Origin: Christensenellaceae bacterium
Lineage (GTDB): Bacteria; Bacillota; Clostridia; Christensenellales; Borkfalkiaceae
Assembly: GCA_016295005.1 (NCBI GenBank)
Contig: JAEDMA010000081.1
Span: 1-6,228, forward strand
Reading direction: 5' to 3'
Length of the DNA stretch: 6,228 nt
The notes under the pieces are model-generated. The model was not told the DNA's origin, searched no databases, and saw only the letters and a list, made by a program, of their open reading frames with translations. Positions within the stretch are counted from its first letter, which is position 1. Every line of letters begins with the position of its first letter. Made by a program: the position numbers and the translations under genes. This document shows, in pieces, positions 1 to 5,736 of this stretch.

Positions 1-66
1 TGTTATTATACTCAAACAAAAAGGCAAGTAAAAGGCGTTCCCTATAAGGGATTTTTAGAGAATTAA
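1..66 (+). CDS. Possible C-terminal tail of a gene entering from the left
   Basis: Frame 1 is open from the window edge and stops with TAA at 64-66, giving 21 residues that end KGVPYKGFLEN. The other two plus frames stop earlier. A strong intrinsic terminator begins 33 nt after the stop, which is the placing expected for the end of a plus-strand gene. The fragment is too short to assign to a family. It could equally be non-coding flank, since 21 open codons can occur by chance. Confidence 0.3.
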   Translation, partial: CYYTQTKRQVKGVPYKGFLEN

Positions 67-98
67 AAATTTATAGGAAATTGCACTTTCAAGTGAAG

Positions 99-132
99 AA
101 AAAATCAGACACTATGCAATGTCTGATTTTTT
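99..132. terminator. Bidirectional intrinsic terminator
   Basis: A perfect 13-bp stem (99-111 with 120-132) closes an 8-nt loop. The centre is ATCAGACA/TGTCTGAT, with runs of A on the left arm and T on the right. The T tract continues to 133 on the plus strand, and the minus strand also reads a T run after the stem. It lies between the stop of the minus-strand MATE gene (163) and the possible plus-strand gene ending at 66, so it can serve both. Confidence 0.85.
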
Positions 133-162
133 TGTTCAATTGAATAAGACATTAGTTTTGTT

Positions 163-1569
163 TTATGTTTTTATTTCCTGTCTTGTAATATTACTCAAAT
201 TCTTTTTTATGGACTGCTTTAATAAGAAATACGACCCTATCGCCGTTATGGCTTCAGCCATCGGGAACGTCCACCATATAAGCGTGGAAACGTTCGGGCT
301 TAAAGTAAACAAAAATGCTATCGGCAAAACTAATATAATTAAACGCAATGCTGAGATTATCAAAGGCGAATACACTTCGTTAAATCCTTGTAAAACACCT
401 TGAATTGCAACGCTGAACCCCATAAAAATATAGCCGATTGTCGCTATATGCAGGGCAAGTTGACACATTTTTATTATATCACTTTTCGCTACGATAGACG
501 ATTCTTCAAGCGTAAGCGCAAAAAGATTAGAAATCGGATTCGCTAAAACTTGATATAAAACAGTAAAAACCGCCGTTACGTTTAACGAACTTATAATACC
601 GTATTTTATCGTTTCTTTTACTCTCGTATAATCTTTCATACCATAATTATAAGAGGTTATGGAAATCAAAGTATTTGACAACCCGAAAGCCGCAAATAAT
701 GCGGTTTGCATTAGTTTATAGTAAATACCATAACTTCCCGACAACAAGTTGACAGTATAAATATCGTCTATTGTACCGATAATCAAAAGCACTCCAAACA
801 TCATAAGCGCAAGCATACCTTGCATTAAAAATGCTGGAAATCCAATTTTATAAATACGTTTAATTATGCGCCGTTCAGGTCGAATGTATTTAGGGTTGCC
901 GTCTACTTCTTTATTTGTAGTATAATGCAATACCATAGCAAGTGAAAACGATACGATTTGACCTATGACGGTCGCATAAGCCGCACCTACAATACCCATT
1001 TGCAAAGGATATATAAATACGTAATCTAGAACAATATTCGTCAACGCACCTGTGACCTGTGAAATCATAGAAAACAGCGCTTTTCCCGTTGCCATTAAGA
1101 AACGTTCCGCTATTGCAAAACCTATTGATCCGATGGAAATACAACAACATATCATCAAATATTTCGTGCCCATTTCAATAACGGTTTCATTGTCTGACAT
1201 TAAGCGCATATAGGGTTTTGCTAAAAATAACCCGAATAAAAGAAAACTTACATAAAAAACGCCGATCAAGAAAATTCCGTTTCCTGCAATTTTGTCAACG
1301 ATTTTTTTGTTTCCTTCGCCAAGATTTTTGGAAAGCATAGCGTTAATACCGACACCTGAACCAACGCCAATTGCAATCATTAAGATTTGAACGGGAAACG
1401 CTGCCGAAAGGGCAAGATTCCCAAGTGCGCCGTCTTCACCCATATTGATAACGAACATCGTATCGACAACGTTATACAACGCCTGCAAAACCATTGATAA
1501 TATCATAGGCAAGCCCATTGACCATATTAGCCCACTAATTTTTTTAGTACCCATTTTATTTTCTGTCAT
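163..1569 (-). CDS. MATE family multidrug efflux transporter (MepA-like)
   Basis: This 468-residue integral membrane protein has the length and layout of a MATE exporter, which uses a Na+ or H+ gradient to expel cationic drugs or metabolites. The first helix reads LPMILSMVLQALYNVVDTMFV, the ALYNVVD signature typical of MepA-like members. It is followed by the conserved loop GSGVGINAMLSKNLGEG and a second-half repeat starting near IGFPAFLMQG. The C terminus is a short basic tail. The frame is open up to a GTG at 1641, but the ATG at 1569 is preferred: GGAGG (1576-1580) sits 6 nt upstream, and residues added by the longer reading are encoded by a leader hairpin. It is transcribed alone, with a promoter at 1650-1678 and a terminator at 99-132. 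The substrate cannot be deduced. Confidence 0.93.
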   Translation of the reverse strand: MTENKMGTKKISGLIWSMGLPMILSMVLQALYNVVDTMFVINMGEDGALGNLALSAAFPVQILMIAIGVGSGVGINAMLSKNLGEGNKKIVDKIAGNGIFLIGVFYVSFLLFGLFLAKPYMRLMSDNETVIEMGTKYLMICCCISIGSIGFAIAERFLMATGKALFSMISQVTGALTNIVLDYVFIYPLQMGIVGAAYATVIGQIVSFSLAMVLHYTTNKEVDGNPKYIRPERRIIKRIYKIGFPAFLMQGMLALMMFGVLLIIGTIDDIYTVNLLSGSYGIYYKLMQTALFAAFGLSNTLISITSYNYGMKDYTRVKETIKYGIISSLNVTAVFTVLYQVLANPISNLFALTLEESSIVAKSDIIKMCQLALHIATIGYIFMGFSVAIQGVLQGFNEVYSPLIISALRLIILVLPIAFLFTLSPNVSTLIWWTFPMAEAITAIGSYFLLKQSIKKNLSNITRQEIKT

Positions 1570-1575
1570 TTCATA

Positions 1576-1580
1576 CCTCC
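1576..1580 (-). promoter_or_regulatory. Ribosome binding site that sets the MATE start at 1569
   Basis: GGAGG on the minus strand, 6 nt before the ATG at 1567-1569. The alternative starts in the same frame (ATG at 1587, GTG at 1641) have no such site. The GTG at 1641 would lie almost at the predicted transcription start. Confidence 0.8.
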
Positions 1581-1587
1581 AAGACAT

Positions 1588-1630
1588 AAAAAAAGGCGTA
1601 AGCCCAACGTTAGCTGGACTTACGCCTTTT
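1588..1630 (-). promoter_or_regulatory. Terminator-like hairpin in the MATE leader (candidate attenuator)
   Basis: On the minus strand AAAAGGCGTAAGTCCA (1630-1615) pairs with TGGGCTTACGCCTTTT (1606-1591), 16 bp around an 8-nt loop, followed by a run of seven T directly after GCC. One pair is G-U in minus-strand RNA but would be an A-C mismatch in plus-strand RNA, so the structure suits the minus transcript. It starts about 13 nt after the predicted transcription start and ends just before the ribosome binding site. No plus-strand gene ends here, so it is best read as a conditional terminator controlling the pump. No antiterminator helix was clearly found. Confidence 0.7.
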
Positions 1631-1649
1631 CGACTACTCACTTTTAATT

Positions 1650-1678
1650 ATTTTACCATATTTTTACTTTTTTTGCAA
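1650..1678 (-). promoter_or_regulatory. Promoter of the first MATE gene
   Basis: On the minus strand TTGCAA (1678-1673), 17 bp, then TAAAAT (1655-1650). Transcription would start near 1643, about 75 nt before the start codon. It is divergent from the plus-strand promoter at 1712-1740. Confidence 0.7.
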
Positions 1679-1711
1679 ATAGTTTTTTGGGGAAAAAGTT
1701 AAAAATCTTGC

Positions 1712-1740
1712 TTGAAAATTTTTAAATTTTGTGTTATAAT
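1712..1740 (+). promoter_or_regulatory. Promoter of the small-protein gene
   Basis: TTGAAA (1712-1717), 17 bp, and a perfect TATAAT (1735-1740). The predicted start is near 1747, giving an unusually long leader of about 140 nt before the start codon at 1886. Confidence 0.75.
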
Positions 1741-1746
1741 TTAAGC

Positions 1747-1885
1747 ACAATAAACTTGTCGTGAGAGCGTATTCGGCAAGGCGTTAAACGGTAATAAACG
1801 CCCTATAAAAATGCGTAATCATCTCTCTGTATTATAAGCATTGTCATTCTACCGTATATGACGTATGCCGAAAAGGAGGTGTATT
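1747..1885 (+). promoter_or_regulatory. Long foldable 5' leader, candidate cis-regulatory RNA
   Basis: This stretch has no ORF of note but can form a closed multi-branch fold. TTCGGCA (1772-1778) pairs with TGCCGAA (1866-1872), whose last base lies three bases before the GGAGG site at 1875-1879. Inside, GGCGTT (1780-1785) pairs with AACGCC (1797-1802), and AATGC (1810-1814) pairs with GCATT (1838-1842), with TAAT/ATTA as a possible extension. A helix ending so near the ribosome binding site could control translation. It does not match a riboswitch class I can recall, and no T-box or ykkC-type consensus is seen. Pairing was done by eye, so the fold is provisional. Confidence 0.4.
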
Positions 1886-2134
1886 ATGAAAAGAGTAAAA
1901 TCTGGTTGCATTTGTCAAACGCTTTTATTCTCACAAAAGTCTGATTTAGGCTTGTCGAAAAATGAAGCGTTAGAAACAAACCGCCAAGAAGTTGTACGCT
2001 ATAAAAGCTCAATGGAACGTTCTCGCACGAAATACGTTATTCTTGAAGAAACTGTACAAGACGACGGTTCGATTTTAATTCGCATTAAAAAGCAAATCAA
2101 CGCAACTACCGATACAACCGAATATTTCAATTAA
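1886..2134 (+). CDS. Small conserved-type protein of unknown function (MKRVKSGCICQT family)
   Basis: An 82-residue soluble protein. The N terminus MKRVKSGCICQTLLF has a C-I-C motif. The middle (VRYKSSMERSRTKYVILEE) is charged and probably helical. The C-terminal part (DDGSILIRIKKQ) looks like a beta hairpin, ending in EYFN. I recall similar short proteins in clostridial genomes but know no function. The start at 1886 is chosen because AAAAGGAGG ends 6 nt upstream; an in-frame ATG at 1865 has no such site. It has its own promoter and long leader and ends at a terminator shared with the convergent gene. A decayed second copy lies at 2578-2692 and keeps both ends of the sequence, which supports this being a real protein. 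No signal peptide or membrane segment is visible. Confidence 0.8.
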   Translation: MKRVKSGCICQTLLFSQKSDLGLSKNEALETNRQEVVRYKSSMERSRTKYVILEETVQDDGSILIRIKKQINATTDTTEYFN

Positions 2135-2137
2135 ACG

Positions 2138-2165
2138 AAAAGGAAGGCTTAATCGCCTTCCTTTT
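2138..2165. terminator. Bidirectional terminator between convergent genes
   Basis: A perfect 11-bp stem, AAAAGGAAGGC (2138-2148) with GCCTTCCTTTT (2155-2165), and a 6-nt loop. Both strands read a T run after the stem. The stop codon of the minus-strand gene (2149-2151) is inside the loop, so terminator and coding sequence overlap there. Confidence 0.85.
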
Positions 2166-2418
2166 GCTCTATTTCATTTATCGTTACAACACCTGTAATA
2201 ATATCAATATATTGAATGGTGAAATTTACGTTAAGTTTGCTATTGCGAACGGTAAAAAACTTCGGGCAAACACCTTTAATGGTTACGTTGTGATTTTCAC
2301 CTTTTGTACGAGTTTTTTTCACGAATACATTGATAGCGATTTGATTATCATATAACCTTTTTATATAGTCTTTAAGTTGGTCAATGGTGGAATGTTTTAT
2401 GTAATTTGTTTGTTGCAT
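2149..2418 (-). CDS. Small hypothetical protein, possibly Veg-like
   Basis: An 89-residue protein with no membrane segment. A helical N terminus (about residues 10-25, STIDQLKDYIKRLYDN) is followed by several beta-type segments: INVFVKK, HNVTIKGVCPKFFTV and VNFTIQYIDIITGVVTI. The pattern of a GV-x-P-x-F-x-V strand followed by Y-x-D-x-x-T-x-x-V-x-I recalls the Veg family of small Firmicute proteins (GVLEETYPSVFVV ... YSYTDVLTETVEL). The match is by memory and weak, so Veg is only a suggestion. The start is supported by AGGTG (2424-2428) 5 nt upstream and an extended -10 promoter. It converges on the small-protein gene and shares its terminator. Confidence 0.65.
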   Translation of the reverse strand: MQQTNYIKHSTIDQLKDYIKRLYDNQIAINVFVKKTRTKGENHNVTIKGVCPKFFTVRNSKLNVNFTIQYIDIITGVVTINEIEQKEGD

Positions 2419-2450
2419 TATAACACCTATCCGTAAAATTTTGTATTACT

Positions 2451-2459
2451 ATTTTATCA
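2451..2459 (-). promoter_or_regulatory. Extended -10 promoter of the 89-residue gene
   Basis: On the minus strand TGATAAAAT (2459-2451) fits an extended -10 (TGn plus TAAAAT). The -35 region 17 bp upstream is only A/T-rich. The predicted start is about 26 nt before the start codon. Confidence 0.45.
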
Positions 2460-2511
2460 CTTTTTAGAAAATTTTTTTAATAAAAAATTGACGAAAGCTA
2501 AAAAATCGTGT

Positions 2512-2540
2512 TTGCAATTTTTTTGAAAATCGGGTAAAAT
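2512..2540 (+). promoter_or_regulatory. Promoter ahead of the decayed small-protein copy
   Basis: TTGCAA (2512-2517), 17 bp, TAAAAT (2535-2540). It uses the same hexamers as the first MATE promoter. The predicted leader is only about 30 nt, unlike the long leader of the intact copy. Confidence 0.65.
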
Positions 2541-2577
2541 AAGGATACAAAAAAACAACAAAAGCGAGAATACAAAT

Positions 2578-2692
2578 ATGAACAAAATACAATCAGCTTG
2601 CATTTTTCAAACCATACTTTTTACGCAAAGTTATTAAATTGCGAAAACAGCAAGATTATATAACAGACGTAAAAAGCTATTTCAAAAAGTAA
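2578..2692 (+). pseudogene. Internally deleted, frameshifted copy of the MKRVKSGCICQT small protein
   Basis: The ATG at 2578 opens a 19-residue reading, MNKIQSACIFQTILFTQSY, that matches the start of the intact protein (MKRVKSGCICQTLLFSQKS). It stops with TAA at 2635-2637. In the overlapping frame from 2633 to 2692 the DNA encodes IKLRKQQDYITDVKSYFKK and a stop, which aligns with the C terminus of the intact protein (IRIKKQINATTDTTEYFN). The middle, roughly 45 residues, is missing and the two ends are out of frame. The promoter and a strong terminator remain, so the locus may still be transcribed. The ribosome binding site is poor. Alternatively the 19-residue peptide could be made and used, but decay after duplication is simpler. 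Confidence 0.7.
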
Positions 2693-2725
2693 AAGGAAAG
2701 TGATTGATGATCGCTTTCCTTTTTT
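2691..2725. terminator. Bidirectional terminator
   Basis: A 14-bp stem (2691-2704 with 2710-2723), including one T-G wobble, closes a 5-nt loop and runs into T through 2725. On the minus strand it lies about 12 nt beyond the stop of the MATE fusion gene and is followed by a T-rich stretch. It therefore ends both the decayed copy and the large minus-strand gene. Confidence 0.85.
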
Positions 2726-2736
2726 GATGAATAAAA

Positions 2737-4728
2737 TTATCGTCTTGCTTTGATATATGCCGAAATGATTTCCGCGCATTTTTCAACACCGATAGAGCTG
2801 TCAATGCAAAGATTATAATTTTTACTGTCGCCCCATTTTTGCCCTGAAATATTTTCGTAGTATGCGGAACGCGCATTATCAGAACGGCGCATATTTCTTT
2901 TGGCTTTTTCTTCGCTGTCGCCGTACACTTCCATAATACGCTTAATGCGGTATTCTTCGGGCGCAGAAATAAAGATTCTCACTACGTTTTCATAATCGCA
3001 AAGAACGAAGTCGGCGGCTCTGCCAACGATAACGCAACTACCGTTATCCGCTATTTTACGGATAATTTTATCTTGTGCGACAATCGCCTGTTGTATCACG
3101 TTTGTACTTAAATATAAACTATGCAACGTTTCAGGCGCGTTTGCATTTATATCTGAAATAAACTCTTTATCAAGTCCGCTTTCCTGCGCGGCAAGTGCCG
3201 TCATTTCCTTATAATAGAACGGAATCCCCAATTTTTCGGCTACGATTTTACCGATTTGTTTACCCGACGAACCGTGTTGACGAGCAATCGTAATTATAAC
3301 GCCTTTTTTCGAGGGTTTAATAACCGTATTACCAATGTTTTCCGCTGATGTTGTTTTTAAGGTTTTCATAAACGTAACGGTTAAAAGAGTCGCAACTATC
3401 ATTGCAAGAAAATCGGCGCACGGTGCAGCGAATAAAATACCTCCAATATCGAAGAAAATCGGAAGAATGATAATCAAGGGAATAAAGCAAACAATATCTC
3501 TTATCATAGAAGCGATAACCGCACGGATAGGCTTGCCAACCGCTTGGAAGAAAATCGAAGTCATTTTTATAATGCAAGTAAAGGTAACGAGCATTAAGAA
3601 AATGCGGAACGTTTTTTCGCCAAATTCCCAATAATCGTCGGGATTAGGAATATTTGTAGGATTGCCGAACATACCGACAACAGCGCTTGGAGCAAGTTCA
3701 AACAATAGCGTAGAGGCAAGACCGATGACAACGGTGCACAGCAATATTTTTCTATATAATTCCTTTACTCTATCGTATTTTTTTGCGCCCATATTATAAC
3801 TGATAATAGGCTGACAGCCGAGAATAATACCCACGACAAGATTGATAACAACGGTAAACACCTTGCTTTCAATACCGATAATTGCGATAGGAATATCCAC
3901 ACCGTACTTTGACATTGCGCCGTACTTTGCAAGCATTATGTTACATACAAGCGAAATAATAACAATCGTCATTTGCGTAATAAACGACGACGCACCAAGC
4001 TGTAATGCACCCTTAAATTCTTTAAAATCGGGAATAAGACTTTTCCAAGACAGCTTAAACGTTTTTGTGCGGAAAATATAGATAAAACTAATAACGAAAG
4101 ACACCACTTGCCCGATAACGGTCGCAACCGCCGCACCTGTCATTCCCCATTTACAACCGAAAATAAGTACGGGGTCGAGAATAATATTCGTTAATGCGCC
4201 TGCAAGCATAGAAACCATAGACCACGTAGGGCTACCGTCCGCGCGAATAACCGCATTGAACATATTTGACAACATATAAATCGGGAAAAATGCAAGAATC
4301 CAATTGAAATATTCTATGGCGTAGCCGATACTGTTTTCCGACGCGCCGAAAAGCGTAAGAAGTTGTCTTTTCAAAGGGAAAAAGATTGCCATTAACACAA
4401 GGCTTGCGATTAAAGTTATTGTAAGCCCCGTACCGATTGACTTATGTGCGTTTTGAGCGTTCTTCCTGCCTTGGCAAATATTGAGATATGCGGCACAACC
4501 ATCACCAAAGCACCACGCAAACGCTTGCGAAATAATGAATATCGGGAAAACTACGCCCGTCGCGGCATTACCAAGCGCAGACAATTCGCTATTCCCAATA
4601 AAGATTTGGTCAACGATATTATAAAGTGCGCTAACCAAAAGAGAGAGTACACACGGAATAGAAAATTTTAAAATGAGTTTTGTAATTTTTTCCGTACCTA
4701 AAAATTTTGAAGATTCGCTTTGTTCCAT
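2737..4728 (-). CDS. MATE efflux transporter fused to a C-terminal cytidylate-kinase-like domain
   Basis: A 663-residue two-part protein. Residues 1 to about 455 are a complete MATE transporter with the MepA-like first helix LLVSALYNIVDQIFIGNSEL, the loop ending in ICQGRKNAQNA, and a second half from about LQLGASSFITQM. After a short polar linker, residues 476-663 (2740-3303) match the cytidylate-kinase-like family (Cytidylate_kin2). They show IARQHGSSGKQIG as a P-loop-like start, KLGIPFYYKEM, VIVGRAADFVL, an RR-D-NARSAYY region and GQKWGDSKNYNLCIDSS. The domain would face the cytoplasm, where it could bind nucleotide; its substrate is not known. The start is set by GGAGG (4734-4738), 5 nt upstream of the ATG. 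The gene has its own promoter, a hairpin leader and a terminator at 2691-2725. Confidence 0.92.
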   Translation of the reverse strand: MEQSESSKFLGTEKITKLILKFSIPCVLSLLVSALYNIVDQIFIGNSELSALGNAATGVVFPIFIISQAFAWCFGDGCAAYLNICQGRKNAQNAHKSIGTGLTITLIASLVLMAIFFPLKRQLLTLFGASENSIGYAIEYFNWILAFFPIYMLSNMFNAVIRADGSPTWSMVSMLAGALTNIILDPVLIFGCKWGMTGAAVATVIGQVVSFVISFIYIFRTKTFKLSWKSLIPDFKEFKGALQLGASSFITQMTIVIISLVCNIMLAKYGAMSKYGVDIPIAIIGIESKVFTVVINLVVGIILGCQPIISYNMGAKKYDRVKELYRKILLCTVVIGLASTLLFELAPSAVVGMFGNPTNIPNPDDYWEFGEKTFRIFLMLVTFTCIIKMTSIFFQAVGKPIRAVIASMIRDIVCFIPLIIILPIFFDIGGILFAAPCADFLAMIVATLLTVTFMKTLKTTSAENIGNTVIKPSKKGVIITIARQHGSSGKQIGKIVAEKLGIPFYYKEMTALAAQESGLDKEFISDINANAPETLHSLYLSTNVIQQAIVAQDKIIRKIADNGSCVIVGRAADFVLCDYENVVRIFISAPEEYRIKRIMEVYGDSEEKAKRNMRRSDNARSAYYENISGQKWGDSKNYNLCIDSSIGVEKCAEIISAYIKARR

Positions 4729-4733
4729 AAAAG

Positions 4734-4738
4734 CCTCC
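4734..4738 (-). promoter_or_regulatory. Ribosome binding site of the MATE fusion gene
   Basis: TAGGAGG on the minus strand, with its GGAGG core ending 5 nt before the ATG at 4728. It is one of the strongest sites in the window. Confidence 0.8.
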
Positions 4739-4798
4739 TAAATGATTATATTTGGAGTCTTTATTAGAGAGAAAGCTACCTGAAAACTACGAAGAACA

Positions 4799-4838
4799 TA
4801 AAAGGAGCGTAGAATCCTGTCGTGATTCTACGCTCCTT
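4799..4838 (-). promoter_or_regulatory. Strong hairpin in the leader of the MATE fusion gene (candidate attenuator)
   Basis: A perfect 15-bp stem on the minus strand: AAGGAGCGTAGAATC (4838-4824) pairs with GATTCTACGCTCCTT (4816-4802) around a 7-nt loop. Four T follow the GC-rich part, then ATG TTC TTC, so the T tract is weaker than in the other MATE leader. It begins about 12 nt after the predicted transcription start and lies about 70 nt ahead of the coding start. Just after it is a very short reading frame, MFFVVFR-stop (4799-4776), without a convincing ribosome binding site. Confidence 0.6.
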
Positions 4839-4856
4839 CGGCTGTTCGACCATAAT

Positions 4857-4885
4857 ATTTTAGCAAAAAATTCTTTTTTTGTCAA
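4857..4885 (-). promoter_or_regulatory. Promoter of the MATE fusion gene
   Basis: On the minus strand a perfect TTGACA (4885-4880), 17 bp, then TAAAAT (4862-4857). The predicted start is near 4850, which gives a leader of about 120 nt. It is the closest to consensus of the promoters seen here. Confidence 0.8.
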
Positions 4886-4951
4886 TGTAAAATAGGCGAA
4901 TATAACAAGGATTTTTTGTAAAATATTTTTGTTATAAAGTCGAAAAACTGG

Positions 4952-4979
4952 TTGCAAAAAATGAAAAATCGGCTATAAT
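4952..4979 (+). promoter_or_regulatory. Promoter of the zinc-ribbon/acidic gene
   Basis: TTGCAA (4952-4957), 16 bp, and a perfect TATAAT (4974-4979). The predicted start is about 24 nt before the ATG at 5010. It is divergent from the promoter of the MATE fusion gene. Confidence 0.7.
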
Positions 4980-5009
4980 TTAGCGGAAAAATAAAGGGAA
5001 GGTATTAAA

Positions 5010-5458
5010 ATGGCTCGATATGAAATATGCCATAAATGCTGTTTGAATTATATCAATTTAGACACGCAATAAATGTGCGATATTTGCAAAAAACAATACT
5101 TGGACAACGTACGGGCGGCGAGGATTTGGCATTAGATATGGATTTTGAGAACGAAGAATTACATTCCCCCTTTGTAGCAAAAACGATAGACAGAAACGAA
5201 CAATACGAAGAAGAAACGCACGACGAGGATATAGACGACGATAATGCAACTTGGCGCGGCTTTGTGGATATAGAAGATGACCTTGAACACCCTGATTTTG
5301 AAATTGACGAAGAATTTGACGACGAACCCGAAGATGTAGAAGAAAATGAGGTTCAAGACGAAGAAGATGATTTTGAATACGTATCCGCGGACGATTATGA
5401 CGCCGATGATGACTATGATGAGGACGATGAAACGGATGAAACGGACGATGATTTTTAA
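5010..5458 (+). pseudogene. Broken gene: zinc ribbon followed by a highly acidic tail
   Basis: The only start with a good ribosome binding site (GGAAGG at 4997-5002, 7 nt spacing) is the ATG at 5010. It reads MARYEICHKCCLNYINLDTQ, then TAA (5070-5072), and the same frame continues MCDICKK. CHKC and CDIC, 12 codons apart, look like the two halves of a zinc ribbon split by a stop. At the run of six A (5088-5093) a -1 shift joins this frame to the long open frame that continues TILGQRTGGEDLALDMDF and ends at 5458. The downstream part is very rich in Asp and Glu. Reading through both lesions would give about 149 residues. That frame is also open back to an ATG at 5036, which lacks a ribosome binding site. 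GAN-rich codons rarely make stops, so openness of the tail is weak evidence of selection. Decay, recoding or sequence error are all possible. Confidence 0.55.
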
Positions 5459-5474
5459 TCAAAAAATCTAAATG

Positions 5475-5498
5475 GCATTACAGTGCGAATTGTGATGC
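5475..5498 (+). ncRNA. RNA hairpin with GCGA tetraloop, possible start of a structured RNA
   Basis: GCATTACAGT (5475-5484) pairs with ATTGTGATGC (5489-5498), 10 bp with two G-U pairs, capped by GCGA, a GNRA-type tetraloop. In minus-strand RNA the two wobbles would become A-C mismatches, so the plus transcript fits better. It begins 17 nt after the stop of the acidic gene and is not followed by a T tract, so it is not a plain terminator. It may be part of the 3' end of that transcript or of a separate RNA. Confidence 0.35.
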
Positions 5499-5710
5499 AA
5501 AAGGAATAAATCACACAAAGCTAAAAGCGATAGAGAAAGGCTTGAGATGAATGACCAACGTTTCAAGTAGGCTCGCCAACGTTCAAAAAACAAGGTTTGG
5601 CGATAGGTCTATATTGCTTGAAATTTGGTGTTTGCTTGCAAGGAAGCATAATTGAAAGCAATTCAACTGTAAAGAGCAAAATAATATTTTGCAGGCGTGC
5701 TTGCACGGCT

Positions 5711-5736
5711 AAATTTGATAAAAACAAATTTTCTTT
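5711..5736 (+). terminator. Weak terminator-like hairpin
   Basis: AAATTTG (5711-5717) pairs with CAAATTT (5725-5731) over a 7-nt loop and is followed by TTCTTT. The stem is low in GC, so efficiency would be poor. It could end any RNA that starts upstream. Confidence 0.3.

Noticed and set aside
119..403. 94-codon plus-strand reading frame at the end of the first MATE gene
   Set aside because: It starts inside the terminator loop, lacks a ribosome binding site and lies antisense to a well-supported MATE coding region.
1570..1641. N-terminal extension of the first MATE protein from the GTG at 1641
   Set aside because: It would be encoded by the terminator hairpin, begins almost at the predicted transcription start, and has no ribosome binding site. 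The ATG at 1569 has GGAGG at the right distance and gives the normal family start.
1747..1885. Known riboswitch (T-box, ykkC/guanidine, fluoride) in the long leader
   Set aside because: None of the conserved sequence blocks I know for these classes is present, so the leader is left unassigned.
4776..4799. Seven-residue leader peptide MFFVVFR in the MATE fusion leader
   Set aside because: No Shine-Dalgarno sequence precedes it and such short frames are common. It is mentioned as context for the hairpin but not called as a gene.
5058..5462. 134-codon minus-strand frame rich in His and Arg
   Set aside because: It is the antisense of the Asp/Glu codon run. Such composition opens the opposite frame mechanically, and no start signal is present.
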